A stretch of DNA of 40,648 nucleotides, taken from positions 1-40,648 of the forward strand of contig DGTD01000093.1 in assembly GCA_002396385.1 (NCBI GenBank), given 5' to 3'. This stretch comes from Bacteroidales bacterium UBA4345. GTDB taxonomy: Bacteria; Bacteroidota; Bacteroidia; Bacteroidales; Paludibacteraceae. Position 1 is the stretch's first letter, and each line of letters begins with the position of its first letter. The notes beneath the pieces are model-generated. The model made no database searches, was not told the origin of the DNA, and worked only from the letters and a program-made list of their open reading frames with translations. The position numbers and the translations under genes are program-made. Positions 22,564 through 31,138 of this stretch are shown one piece after another.

Positions 22564-23927
22564 TTTATGCCTCCTATCACATTATGCGAAAACTGTTTTC
22601 TTGTATAGACGTGTTCTTCGTTTTCGTTTACTATTATGTATTCGTTTTCTTTGGTCGTGAATCGATATAACAGCATAAGGCTGATGTTGTTTGTAATAGG
22701 GAAAAATAGCTTAGAGGAAGCCCGGTGTTTAGATTTGTTGAGTAAAGTATAGAAAGTCGAATAGTCGTTTTCACTATAGAATTTCATGTTTCCATAGGCA
22801 TATGACAACTCTATCCACAACCAATCTTGTAATTTACCACCGATTGTTTCTTCTAATATAAAATGACTATTTTTATCGTATATAACGTCTGCAATAGTTG
22901 AAGTCGCATAGAGGTCTAAGTTCCTAAGCGGATATATGGTAAACCTTAATTTAGGTTGCCATATGCTGTTCTCCATGACATTTGCGTAGCTACAGTGCAA
23001 CTCGGGAAATATCCAGTCAAAACTCTTTTTTACACTAGCTCCGATGGCATAGCTATGAAGGGTTACAGATGTACCTACTAATTCGTATGAAGAAACTACT
23101 ATACTTTGATAAGGATTATTCATGAAAAATGAATATGGGTAGAATGTATAGTATGGAAAATAAGGATAGTAGTGGTACATATTGTGGAAATTATTGTACC
23201 AGTAGTTGTTGGTGTTGTTGAAAAAATTATTCTGATTTTGTGGTTGGTTCTGATTGTTGTCTTTTTTCTCCTCAATTGTGTTATACTTATCGTTGACGTA
23301 AGCTCCACAAAGAGCAAACACCCAACCAGATGGTCTGTTAACCTCGATTCGTCCAGAATACGTTATTTGTCTTTCATCGATGTTGAAGTCTTCCCACGCA
23401 TTTTTACTGTAAGCAGTCTGGATGCCTTTGGTAGAACATAACGAAAAATGATGTTTATAGGAGACTTGAGATGATATGTTGTGTTCTAATTGTATTAATC
23501 CGTAACCGCTGTTTTTATATTCAGGATAGATGAACGTAGTATCTGAGTCCTCAACATTCCGATTCCCTAGCACGCCTCCTTCAATGTATGCCGATGCAAA
23601 TGCTTTTGGCCGTGTTAGATAGTAAGATTGGTTTTGAGCAGACAAATAAGAAAATATGGCTTTTGACTGGTTTATTCGGTTCAGTCGTAAATACGATCCA
23701 TATAGATAATCGGCGCCAACTTCGTCAGAAGGTTGACGTCTAAAATAATTCTCTAAATAATAAACAGCCTTTGTGTATTCTTTCTGTTGGAATGCTGATA
23801 TGCCCATCCGTTTGTCATAATCCATATCTAAAGGGAGTTCTTCTGTATGGTCAACCTCATTTGCACAGATCTTGTCCATACATAAAAAACTTAGTACGAA
23901 AAGGAATATGTATTTTAATTCGGACAT
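22551..23927 (-). CDS. Exported TPR/beta-barrel protein with Asn/Tyr-rich loop
   Basis: 458 aa. Signal peptide to about residue 22, then a short TPR-like helical part (~40-105: MGISAFQQKEYTKAVYYLENYFRRQPSDE). A long beta-strand-rich part ends in NVIGGIKCNF, with a terminal aromatic as in outer-membrane barrels. Between strands (~215-275) lies a low-complexity insert rich in N, Q, Y, F, H and P, probably a surface loop. The ATG is 1 nt after the stop of the transporter/peptidase gene. It probably forms an outer-membrane channel or receptor for the product of this operon. No named family recognised. Confidence 0.65.
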   Translation of the reverse strand: MSELKYIFLFVLSFLCMDKICANEVDHTEELPLDMDYDKRMGISAFQQKEYTKAVYYLENYFRRQPSDEVGADYLYGSYLRLNRINQSKAIFSYLSAQNQSYYLTRPKAFASAYIEGGVLGNRNVEDSDTTFIYPEYKNSGYGLIQLEHNISSQVSYKHHFSLCSTKGIQTAYSKNAWEDFNIDERQITYSGRIEVNRPSGWVFALCGAYVNDKYNTIEEKKDNNQNQPQNQNNFFNNTNNYWYNNFHNMYHYYPYFPYYTFYPYSFFMNNPYQSIVVSSYELVGTSVTLHSYAIGASVKKSFDWIFPELHCSYANVMENSIWQPKLRFTIYPLRNLDLYATSTIADVIYDKNSHFILEETIGGKLQDWLWIELSYAYGNMKFYSENDYSTFYTLLNKSKHRASSKLFFPITNNISLMLLYRFTTKENEYIIVNENEEHVYTRKQFSHNVIGGIKCNF

Positions 23928-23928
23928 T

Positions 23929-26103
23929 TTATTCGTATCGTTCCCCCTCTATTCTGATTGTTTTAGAACTTCCTGATGAAGTAAAAATTTGAATAGCGTC
24001 AATTTTTCCCTCTAAAATAATGGTTTTAAATGAATATAGTTGCTTTTCTTTTTTGAAAAATGTTGAATTTACCCTCGAATAGAGTGTGCATACGTTTGTT
24101 CCTTCACTTTTTTCTTGTGTGTATTTTATTGAGTAATGTGCTGTGTAAAAGCTTTTCAATGGAGATAAGAGGTCTTGCATAAACAGAGGTAGGCCTTTGC
24201 CTATTGTACTTAGTGAAATAGGTTCGTTAATTCTCCAGGAACAGTCTGTTGTTAATTCGACATTATAATTAGACAAGTAGAAGAAATAAAGATTACTGTC
24301 TTTCTTCCCTTCGTAACGATAGAAGTAGAAGTTTGATTTGTTTGTACCGAACCATGCGTAATTTCCATTACCGTCGTCAATGTAATTTAAACCATAAAGA
24401 TCTATTCGCAACTTCCAATTCTCAATATCGTTATTGTCTTTAATAGTAAGTTTTTTTAACGCAGACAGGTTGTAAGCACAAAACAAGTTTAGATTGGACA
24501 CAGGGTTGCTTACAAGGTCATCTTTTTTAGGAGTGTAGCATTTTTCAAATATATTTTCACCATTAGAAAAAATTTGAATATCTGTTAGCGGATACTGTAT
24601 TGTTGTAGAACCTATAACTGGTTTATTTTGAAACTGCATATGTATATGCGGGTACGGAGAATGACCGGAATTACCACATATGGCTAACGGTTGACCTTTT
24701 TGAACCGATTGGTTAATGGATACACATATCGATCCCTTTTGCAAGTGACAAATCGCTATATAAAGGTTGTTGTCTATTTTTAAGATGATATAGTTTCCCC
24801 AGTTTTGTAACTTGTTGTCTTTTCCAGGTATATTGTCGTTCACTTCGTTCTCGATTTTCACTACAGTTGCGTTCGCCGGAGCTATAATAGGTTTTCCGAA
24901 ACAATAATAGTCTTCGAGTGAATGTCCATCGTTAGAGAATTGTTTCCCGTCTTTGTCTTCTATCACATAATCCCATGCATGTTTCCAGTGCCCCTTGTGG
25001 GTAAATTCTCCGTTTTCGCCTTGAGAGACTTTCCAAATACCAAGAAAAGGCAATCCGACGGAGAAGTAATTGATAAAGGCTAGACGTTTTTCGTTAACCA
25101 ACGTATTGTATTTTAGTTTTTCGGGGGTAGATTCAATGAATTTTGCAATTTCTGGATTCAATACGCACTTTTGCTGTTTTATGAAGTACAAGAAAAGTAG
25201 TGTAGTAGAGCAGAAAGCGAGAGAATAGGTGGGTAGGTAGAAATAGTCCAGGAAACGGGAAGAAGAAAAGATGAGCAAGTATTGTAACGGTATGAGTAAA
25301 AGACTCCAGATGACTGATTTTTTTGAAGGGACAACATAGTAGCAGCCAATTGCAAGCGAAGTGAAAATGAAATTGAAACCAAGTAATTCGTATGGCATGT
25401 TATACATAGTTCCGTTGATCAGTTGGAACATGTGCAAAGCCACGACATGGTTCAGCATAGATAAGCAAAAAGCTATTCGTGAAAAGTGGAATAGACCTAT
25501 AGATACTAGAAGTCCGAAAAACAGGTTCTTTTGAAAAAATATACTGCTGATACTTAAAAAATAGGTTCTAAGTATATTAGGTAGTTGGTTGAGTATTTCA
25601 TTTACTTTGTTTGTAGTGTCAGAATAACGCCAAATCGTATTCTCGTGGACCGACGTTATTCCATAACCAAGAAAGTCGTCTGTACAGTTCGCGGAAAGTT
25701 GTATGCACCATAAGGCCAGTAAAAAAGGAATAGAAACATAAGGAAGGTTGTGTTTTTTGAATACGCCATCAATGAATACGCTCAGAAAAACGATGAGCAT
25801 TGATGATGCGAACAGCATAAATAATGAAAATGTGCAGAACGAGAAGATGGACCCCACTGCTATACCTGTCAGTACGGCGTTGAACCCATAATACCCTGTT
25901 TGAATTTTAAGTCGGTCAAGACGAAGCAGATGTGAAAACAAGTTGACTAACACTACGCTCATTAGTCCGTATATTCCTGCAACGTAGTTGAAGAATGAAA
26001 GAGAAAGGAGTATCGCCCCCAATACATATGTTTGGGAAAAGAAAATACTAGAGTAACTGTGAAGTATGGTATCTAGGATATATTTAATGGTTGGGCTTTT
26101 CAT
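23929..26103 (-). CDS. Urea transporter-like membrane protein fused to M23 peptidase
   Basis: 724 aa. Residues ~1-310 are polytopic with both halves of the urea-transporter (UT, PF03253-like) pattern: GYYGFNAVLTG (71-81) with LPYVSIPF (120-127), and again GFNFIFTSLAIG (242-253). A second module (~360-500) is M23/LytM-like: HAWD (375-378), YGNYIILK-like strand, and the HxH of PYPHIHMQ (486-488). A beta-rich C-terminal region of ~200 residues is not assigned. It may move urea or another small amide and cut or bind peptidoglycan. A TTG at 26124 would overlap the upstream stop, but I prefer this ATG. Confidence 0.8.
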   Translation of the reverse strand: MKSPTIKYILDTILHSYSSIFFSQTYVLGAILLSLSFFNYVAGIYGLMSVVLVNLFSHLLRLDRLKIQTGYYGFNAVLTGIAVGSIFSFCTFSLFMLFASSMLIVFLSVFIDGVFKKHNLPYVSIPFLLALWCIQLSANCTDDFLGYGITSVHENTIWRYSDTTNKVNEILNQLPNILRTYFLSISSIFFQKNLFFGLLVSIGLFHFSRIAFCLSMLNHVVALHMFQLINGTMYNMPYELLGFNFIFTSLAIGCYYVVPSKKSVIWSLLLIPLQYLLIFSSSRFLDYFYLPTYSLAFCSTTLLFLYFIKQQKCVLNPEIAKFIESTPEKLKYNTLVNEKRLAFINYFSVGLPFLGIWKVSQGENGEFTHKGHWKHAWDYVIEDKDGKQFSNDGHSLEDYYCFGKPIIAPANATVVKIENEVNDNIPGKDNKLQNWGNYIILKIDNNLYIAICHLQKGSICVSINQSVQKGQPLAICGNSGHSPYPHIHMQFQNKPVIGSTTIQYPLTDIQIFSNGENIFEKCYTPKKDDLVSNPVSNLNLFCAYNLSALKKLTIKDNNDIENWKLRIDLYGLNYIDDGNGNYAWFGTNKSNFYFYRYEGKKDSNLYFFYLSNYNVELTTDCSWRINEPISLSTIGKGLPLFMQDLLSPLKSFYTAHYSIKYTQEKSEGTNVCTLYSRVNSTFFKKEKQLYSFKTIILEGKIDAIQIFTSSGSSKTIRIEGERYE

Positions 26104-26120
26104 CCGTTCTTTGCTTTCAA

Positions 26121-27431
26121 TCAATATTTAACTGAATCTGTTGAATCTTTTTCTTTAAGCAAATTTATAGAACCATCGTCTTTTATCATTACAACCGTCG
26201 GACGTAAATTAATAAATTGCATCCATTGCGTCATATTGTACGCTCCCACATTCAGTATTGCAACAACATCGTCTTTTCTTACTGCAGGGAGTAGAACCGA
26301 TTCCCTTATGACATCGATGTTCATACATAGCGGTCCATAAACGGTTGTATCTTCATAAAAGTCAGTATATGGCTTTGTCGGCACAATCTCATGGTTGTAC
26401 CAAAACGATGTGTAGAGAAGGTTGACGCCGGCATCTATAGTTAGCAGTCTGTGTCCTGTCCTATTCCTTTTAGAAGAAATAACGCTTGCTAACAGGGTTA
26501 CAGCGTTGTCTATAAGTGCTCTTCCTGTTTCAAGGACTAATGTTGGCCTTTCTTCTTCGTTGAATTCAGAGTTGAAAAGTTCTTTTGTAATGCTGTTGGC
26601 ATAGTTAGACAGAGAGGGTATGGACATGTTGTTATAGGCTTTGAGGGTGTTTTGTGACGCAAAACCGCCACCCATGTCTATATAGTCAATTGTGGAGTTA
26701 AGCTCTTTTCTGATTCTGAGAGCAAAATGAACCATTTTTTGAGCGGCAACTTTATAGGGGTTGGTAGATAGTATAAAAGTGCCAATGTGGCAATGTATGC
26801 CAATCAGTTTCAAGTGTTTTGAATTTATTATTCTTTTAGCAGCAGAAAAGGCTTCATTGTTTTCGTAATTAAAGCCAAAACGTTCCCATTCGTTGTTGGT
26901 CCCTGTCTTCATGTTAAGCCGAATGGCAGTCTTGACAGGAACATTTAAGTGCTCGGCTAGCGATTCCAACAGATAAAGTTCGTCAAAGCTGTCGATATGT
27001 ATTATCACTTTTTTGTGTATGGCATATATTAAATCTTCTTTTTTCTTGTTAGGACCGTTGAAGATAATCTTGTTGCCTGGCATACCGTTTCTTAAAGCTT
27101 TCTCTAATTCAAAAGAAGAGACAACTTCTGCTATTGAACCTTCTTGATGAAAAACTTTGCAAACCTCGTCAAAATAATTTGTTTTATATGACCAGGCGAA
27201 CTGGATTTTCGGATAGAAACGGTTAAACACAAGTTTTGCTTCCCTTATGTTTTCCCTTATTTGTTTTTCAGACACCGCGAACAATGGAGAACCATATTGT
27301 TTTACCAACCTATTGGTACTTATACCATCAATGTCGGTTAATGGCGATTTGTAGCAGGTTTGTCCTCCCTTTGAAGGAAGGATTGAGCTTACAAGCTTAA
27401 TTGAAGGACGTTCATATTGTGCCATAATCAT
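26121..27431 (-). CDS. Fold-III PLP-dependent decarboxylase-like enzyme
   Basis: 436 aa, of the ornithine/diaminopimelate decarboxylase superfamily (alanine racemase-like barrel). The PLP lysine is K83 in FAWSYKTNY. Other family marks are HCHIGTF, the DMGGGFAS phosphate-binding glycines, LETGRAL, the CMNID (CxxxD) substrate/catalytic motif, and GAYNMTQ near the end. It should decarboxylate a basic or diamino acid. Context (PqqD-like protein and ATP-grasp ligase) argues against plain lysine synthesis and for a specialised amino acid. The ATG overlaps the ATP-grasp stop (27428-27431). Confidence 0.85.
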   Translation of the reverse strand: MIMAQYERPSIKLVSSILPSKGGQTCYKSPLTDIDGISTNRLVKQYGSPLFAVSEKQIRENIREAKLVFNRFYPKIQFAWSYKTNYFDEVCKVFHQEGSIAEVVSSFELEKALRNGMPGNKIIFNGPNKKKEDLIYAIHKKVIIHIDSFDELYLLESLAEHLNVPVKTAIRLNMKTGTNNEWERFGFNYENNEAFSAAKRIINSKHLKLIGIHCHIGTFILSTNPYKVAAQKMVHFALRIRKELNSTIDYIDMGGGFASQNTLKAYNNMSIPSLSNYANSITKELFNSEFNEEERPTLVLETGRALIDNAVTLLASVISSKRNRTGHRLLTIDAGVNLLYTSFWYNHEIVPTKPYTDFYEDTTVYGPLCMNIDVIRESVLLPAVRKDDVVAILNVGAYNMTQWMQFINLRPTVVMIKDDGSINLLKEKDSTDSVKY

Positions 27432-28465
27432 CTTTCTTTGTTCAACGAATATTTACAATAATCTTTCTGGTCAATGAGCATGTCCCATGAAAAACGTACA
27501 AACATTTTGCCTGCGCTATATTGTGTCTTTTTTTCTGGTTTTTCCCCTATTGCCAACAAGACTGTTTGTTCTGGAATGTTTTGCCCGACTCCCGTTGCCA
27601 AATAGATCCATGCGGGAATTCTTGGATTGATTTCCAATATATATATATGGTCATTTTTGTCTTTAATTAACTCCAGTTCAAAACCACCTTTCCATTTGGT
27701 TTCCTGACAGAATCTAGTCGCTAAGGCAAGAATGCGTTCGTTGTTTATGGTTATACCAGACCACGCTTTGCCTTTTTCCGTTATCTGCATTTTCCGCATT
27801 GCAACGTTAGACAGAATATCGCCATTCCCGTCACCACAGCCGGTAACATTGAATTCAGTTCCCTCAATGAACTCTTGTACGATAACAGGGAGTCCCCATT
27901 TAGCCGCCATCTTATAATAGGCATTCTGTGTTTCATCTAAGTTACGGCAGATTGTAGCTTCGTAGAATTTCCCCTTTACTACAATAGGGTATGAATTTTT
28001 TAAACCGTTAATTTCAGTCGTAGAATTTATTATTTGTGTAGTTGGTGTCAGCATTCCAGTCTTAGAGCAAAAACTCTTCAAATTGAATTTTTGTCTTTCT
28101 TCAAATTGCTGAAGAGAAGGTATGCACATTTTAATACCTAGCCTCTCCAGTTCTTTTTCTAGGTATATAAACGATTTGAGTTCGGCATCTAAACAAGGTA
28201 TAATGACGTCTATTTTTTCTTTTGCGTTTATTTCCTTTAGCCTTTCCATTAGAGCATTGCTACCAAATTGAGGATAGGGAATCTGATAGCATTTGTCGAC
28301 GATATCGTACATAAAAATACCAGGATCAAGTAATTCGTAACTTAATCCGATGATCTTGCTTGAAAATAGGGTAGACGCCTTAAGACTGCGGATGATTGGA
28401 ATGCCTGGCCCGGGATTGTCTGTGGCGTTTAATCCGGTTACTGCTATAGTCAAATGCCTATTCAT
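27428..28465 (-). CDS. ATP-grasp ligase of PqqD-containing operon
   Basis: 345 aa from the ATG at 28465; a TTG at 28471 is less likely. It has a Rossmann-like pre-ATP-grasp domain (LTIAVTGLNATDNPGPGIPIIRSL, a glycine/proline loop typical of carbamoyl-phosphate-synthase-like members). An ATP-grasp core follows: PIVVKGKFYEA (nucleotide-binding Lys), IVQEFIEGTEFNV, and the metal site LEINPRIPAW with E-x-N. It should activate a carboxylate by phosphorylation and join it to an amine. It overlaps pqqD by 8 nt and is coupled to the decarboxylase. Confidence 0.85.
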   Translation of the reverse strand: MNRHLTIAVTGLNATDNPGPGIPIIRSLKASTLFSSKIIGLSYELLDPGIFMYDIVDKCYQIPYPQFGSNALMERLKEINAKEKIDVIIPCLDAELKSFIYLEKELERLGIKMCIPSLQQFEERQKFNLKSFCSKTGMLTPTTQIINSTTEINGLKNSYPIVVKGKFYEATICRNLDETQNAYYKMAAKWGLPVIVQEFIEGTEFNVTGCGDGNGDILSNVAMRKMQITEKGKAWSGITINNERILALATRFCQETKWKGGFELELIKDKNDHIYILEINPRIPAWIYLATGVGQNIPEQTVLLAIGEKPEKKTQYSAGKMFVRFSWDMLIDQKDYCKYSLNKER

Positions 28466-28706
28466 ATTCAACTAAGTCGTATAGTTTGAGTAAGGAAAAG
28501 AAATCTGTTATGTCTGCTTTTGCTGTTGCCTTGTCTATTTGGTATTCTATTGTAAGGGTGTCAATAATCTCTTCTTCTGTTTTATTGGCATAAAGAAGAG
28601 AGAGAACGACCTGTCCAGTTTTGTTGACAATAAAATTATCTCCTGACTCGGCATTAAATACAATACCGTCGGTATCGGTTATATATGTGTGCGCTTTTAG
28701 TTTCAT
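28458..28706 (-). CDS. PqqD-like (RRE) peptide-carrier domain protein
   Basis: 82 aa, a single PqqD-type winged-helix (RiPP recognition element): DGIVFNAESGDNFIVNKTGQVVLSLLYANKTEEEIIDTL...YQIDKATAKADITDFFSLLKLYDLVEYE. PqqD-like domains bind leader peptides and present them to a modifying enzyme. A strong Shine-Dalgarno (AAGGAAGA) precedes the ATG. It is the first gene of the operon. A possible -7 box TATATTTA lies at 28721-28728 on the minus strand. I see no precursor peptide gene in the 28,707-28,861 gap. Confidence 0.82.
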   Translation of the reverse strand: MKLKAHTYITDTDGIVFNAESGDNFIVNKTGQVVLSLLYANKTEEEIIDTLTIEYQIDKATAKADITDFFSLLKLYDLVEYE

Positions 28707-28807
28707 TCTTCCTTTTTTGCTAAATATAGAATAAGTGAGAGAAAACTGTTCTTTTTTTTCAATAAAACTACGGTATTAGATGGTAAAATATATTGGCTTT
28801 TAAATTA

Positions 28808-28842
28808 GATAAGGCGAGTAGCAATTTTTTACTCGCCTTATC
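28808..28842 (-). terminator. Hairpin terminator after mltD-like gene
   Basis: Perfect 13-bp stem GATAAGGCGAGTA / TACTCGCCTTATC around a 9-nt loop containing five T on the plus strand. It separates the ParA-MltD operon from the PqqD operon. The T tract expected on the minus strand is weak (TAATTTAAAA). Confidence 0.6.
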
Positions 28843-28861
28843 GATATCTTAGTCAAGCAGA

Positions 28862-30424
28862 CTATTTGTTCTTTACAACAATTATTTGTCCGATTCTTAA
28901 ATTGTCGGAATTTAAAGAATTCCATTTCTTCAAATTTACAACCGAAACGTTATTTCGCACAGCAATTGAGTATAATGTGTCGCCGGGTTTGACTTTGTAT
29001 CTTAAATCTTTTTCATTTGAAGCAACCGTGTTTTTGTTCTGGTTTTGATCTGATACCTTCTTTTTCTGTTGTGCTGTCGATGTTTTTTGAGGAGTAGATG
29101 CTAAAGTCTGGTTTTTAGCCACAGAAAGAGAAGAATCAGTAGCCGCTGAAGACGAGTCTGTCTTTGTTTCTGTTTTATGTCTTAATGTCGAATTATTTCT
29201 ATGGTTGTTGTTGGTTCGGTACGCTGACAGTTTTAAAGGTTCAGCCTGAGGTCTGTGTTTTGTATATCCTGGAACTTCATAAGCAAGAATGGTGTTCCTA
29301 TACATTTCATATTGGCTGATTTTGTCGGTTGGTAATATAAGCGTACAAGACCCAGTATTGCCCGGAATAATGTCAGTACGGTATTGTGGATTAAGCATCC
29401 TTAATTCGTCTAAATCGATATCAAGCACATAGGCAATTTGTTCCATATGAACTTTATCGGTCACATTAACGGTGTCGATATACCTACAGCGATCGGTGTA
29501 TCGTGGGCAGATGTTGTGCTCGTTATAATAATTCATGGCATAAGTCGCAGCAATAAATGCGGGTACGTATCCTCTTGTTTCTTTTGGTAGAAACGGATAT
29601 ATAGCCCAATAGTCCCGTTCGCCGCCGGCGCGCCTTATGGCTTTGTTTACATTGCCCGGACCACAGTTATAGGCAGCAATCACAAGTGTCCAATCGTTAT
29701 AAATGCTATACAGATGTTTTAGATAGCGAGCTGCTGCTTTCGACGATTTGATGGGATCGCGTCTTTCATCAACCAAACTATTGATTTTCAATCCATACAT
29801 ACGTCCAGTGGAACTGATAAACTGCCAAAGTCCGCTTGCGCCTGCTGGAGAGTATGCTTTCGGGTTTAAAGCAGATTCGATGACCGGCAAATACTTCAAT
29901 TCGAACGGAACACCTTCCGAATCGAGTGCGTCTTCAAAAATAGGGAAGTAATAAGAGCTTTGACCTAGAACCATTGACGTGAGTTTGCTCCTTCTTATGG
30001 TATAAAGCGATATAAAGTCTTTTACAACACTATTATAGGTTAATTCTACAATCGAAGGTATGCTTTGAAGCCTCTGTATGTATACGCTATCGTCAAGTAG
30101 GGTGGAAACTACAGAATCGGAAAGACAAGGCTCCGATTGTATAGCATAATTTGTTTGATAGTCGTGTAATGCACTATCAAGTTTTATGATATAATCAAGA
30201 GGAATGTCTTTCTCACTATATATAATTTCTTTTTTTGCCGTAGGAGAGTTTAATATGGAATCTTGTATGCGGAATTGGTATGTCCGATTCCTATTATGCT
30301 GATTGTTTCTATGATAAGTGCGGCTTTTCCCTTTATGTCTTTTGTTATATGCGGCATTTGTTTGAAAAGAACCGCATAAAAAAAAGGAAAGTAGTATAAG
30401 TGTGAATAATTTGGTATTAGACAT
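28862..30424 (-). CDS. MltD-like lytic transglycosylase with LysM
   Basis: 520 aa. Signal peptide (ends SFQTNA), basic spacer, then an SLT lytic transglycosylase domain (~165-330). The catalytic Glu is E183 (LPVIESALNP), followed by ASGLWQFISSTGRMYGL and AAYNCGPGNV. A degenerate LysM-like segment (VHMEQIAYVLDIDLDELRMLNP) precedes a Ser/Thr/Lys-rich linker and a canonical LysM at the C-terminus (YKVKPGDTLYSIAVRNNVSVVNLKKWN). It cleaves glycan strands in the periplasm. It follows the DUF5683 gene by 26 nt, and parA-parB-DUF5683-mltD is a common Bacteroidetes set. Confidence 0.92.
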   Translation of the reverse strand: MSNTKLFTLILLSFFLCGSFQTNAAYNKRHKGKSRTYHRNNQHNRNRTYQFRIQDSILNSPTAKKEIIYSEKDIPLDYIIKLDSALHDYQTNYAIQSEPCLSDSVVSTLLDDSVYIQRLQSIPSIVELTYNSVVKDFISLYTIRRSKLTSMVLGQSSYYFPIFEDALDSEGVPFELKYLPVIESALNPKAYSPAGASGLWQFISSTGRMYGLKINSLVDERRDPIKSSKAAARYLKHLYSIYNDWTLVIAAYNCGPGNVNKAIRRAGGERDYWAIYPFLPKETRGYVPAFIAATYAMNYYNEHNICPRYTDRCRYIDTVNVTDKVHMEQIAYVLDIDLDELRMLNPQYRTDIIPGNTGSCTLILPTDKISQYEMYRNTILAYEVPGYTKHRPQAEPLKLSAYRTNNNHRNNSTLRHKTETKTDSSSAATDSSLSVAKNQTLASTPQKTSTAQQKKKVSDQNQNKNTVASNEKDLRYKVKPGDTLYSIAVRNNVSVVNLKKWNSLNSDNLRIGQIIVVKNK

Positions 30425-30450
30425 TACATAAAAACTGTTTAGTTCAAAGA

Positions 30451-31137
30451 CTAGAATGTGAAACTACACTGTAATCCATATGACGTGTTCCCAATTCCGA
30501 ACCCTTCATACTGAGGTTGTATATAGGGATCTACATGAAACGATAAATCGTTTGTAACAGAAAAGTCATACAAATGACCATCGACAAAAGCGTCAACAAT
30601 ATTTAAAACGTATAGTAACCCGACCCCAAATATACACAAATCTCTGTAACGTCGGTACGAATCTCTCTTTTTTCTTAACGTATTTCTCTTCCAATCGTCT
30701 GTTCCCGGTATGTTTTTAAACAAACGGTCGTAGCTTCTTGTATTGGGATCGTTGTCCATAAAGTCGTAGTAGGCATTGCTGTAGTCGTTATACATACGTC
30801 CCTGCCACGATATCAAGTAGCCGAATACAGCAGCCCCTCCGTAGATTACAGGAACCTTCCAATAACTTCTGTTGTATATTTGACCTAAGCCAGGACACAA
30901 AACAGAATACCACATCGCTTTGTTTGGATCTGGATTCCAATAGACCTGATTTAAATTATTCGTTTTTTCTATGCCGGCTAAACTTGTGGAGTCGGGCAGA
31001 ACAACAGGTGTTTCTGGGGTGATAATAATAGAATCTTGCTGCGCTGATGCGATACAGACATGGTTTACAAGGAAAAAAGCCAAAGCTATTCCCCTGATAA
31101 TTCTATTATTCAATATGTTTGGAAGGCTGGTTGCCAT
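30451..31137 (-). CDS. DUF5683 family membrane-associated protein
   Basis: 228 aa. Signal-anchor or signal peptide (IALAFFLVNHVCIASAQ), then the DUF5683 core: AMWYSVLCPGLGQIYNRSYWKVPVIYGGAAVFGY, where PGLGQIYN is the family hallmark, and a second hydrophobic segment (LCIFGVGLLYVLNIVDAFVDGHL). It sits between parB (1-nt gap) and mltD, the usual position. Function unknown; its link to chromosome segregation and wall genes is by neighbourhood only. Confidence 0.85.
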   Translation of the reverse strand: MATSLPNILNNRIIRGIALAFFLVNHVCIASAQQDSIIITPETPVVLPDSTSLAGIEKTNNLNQVYWNPDPNKAMWYSVLCPGLGQIYNRSYWKVPVIYGGAAVFGYLISWQGRMYNDYSNAYYDFMDNDPNTRSYDRLFKNIPGTDDWKRNTLRKKRDSYRRYRDLCIFGVGLLYVLNIVDAFVDGHLYDFSVTNDLSFHVDPYIQPQYEGFGIGNTSYGLQCSFTF

Positions 31138-31138
31138 G

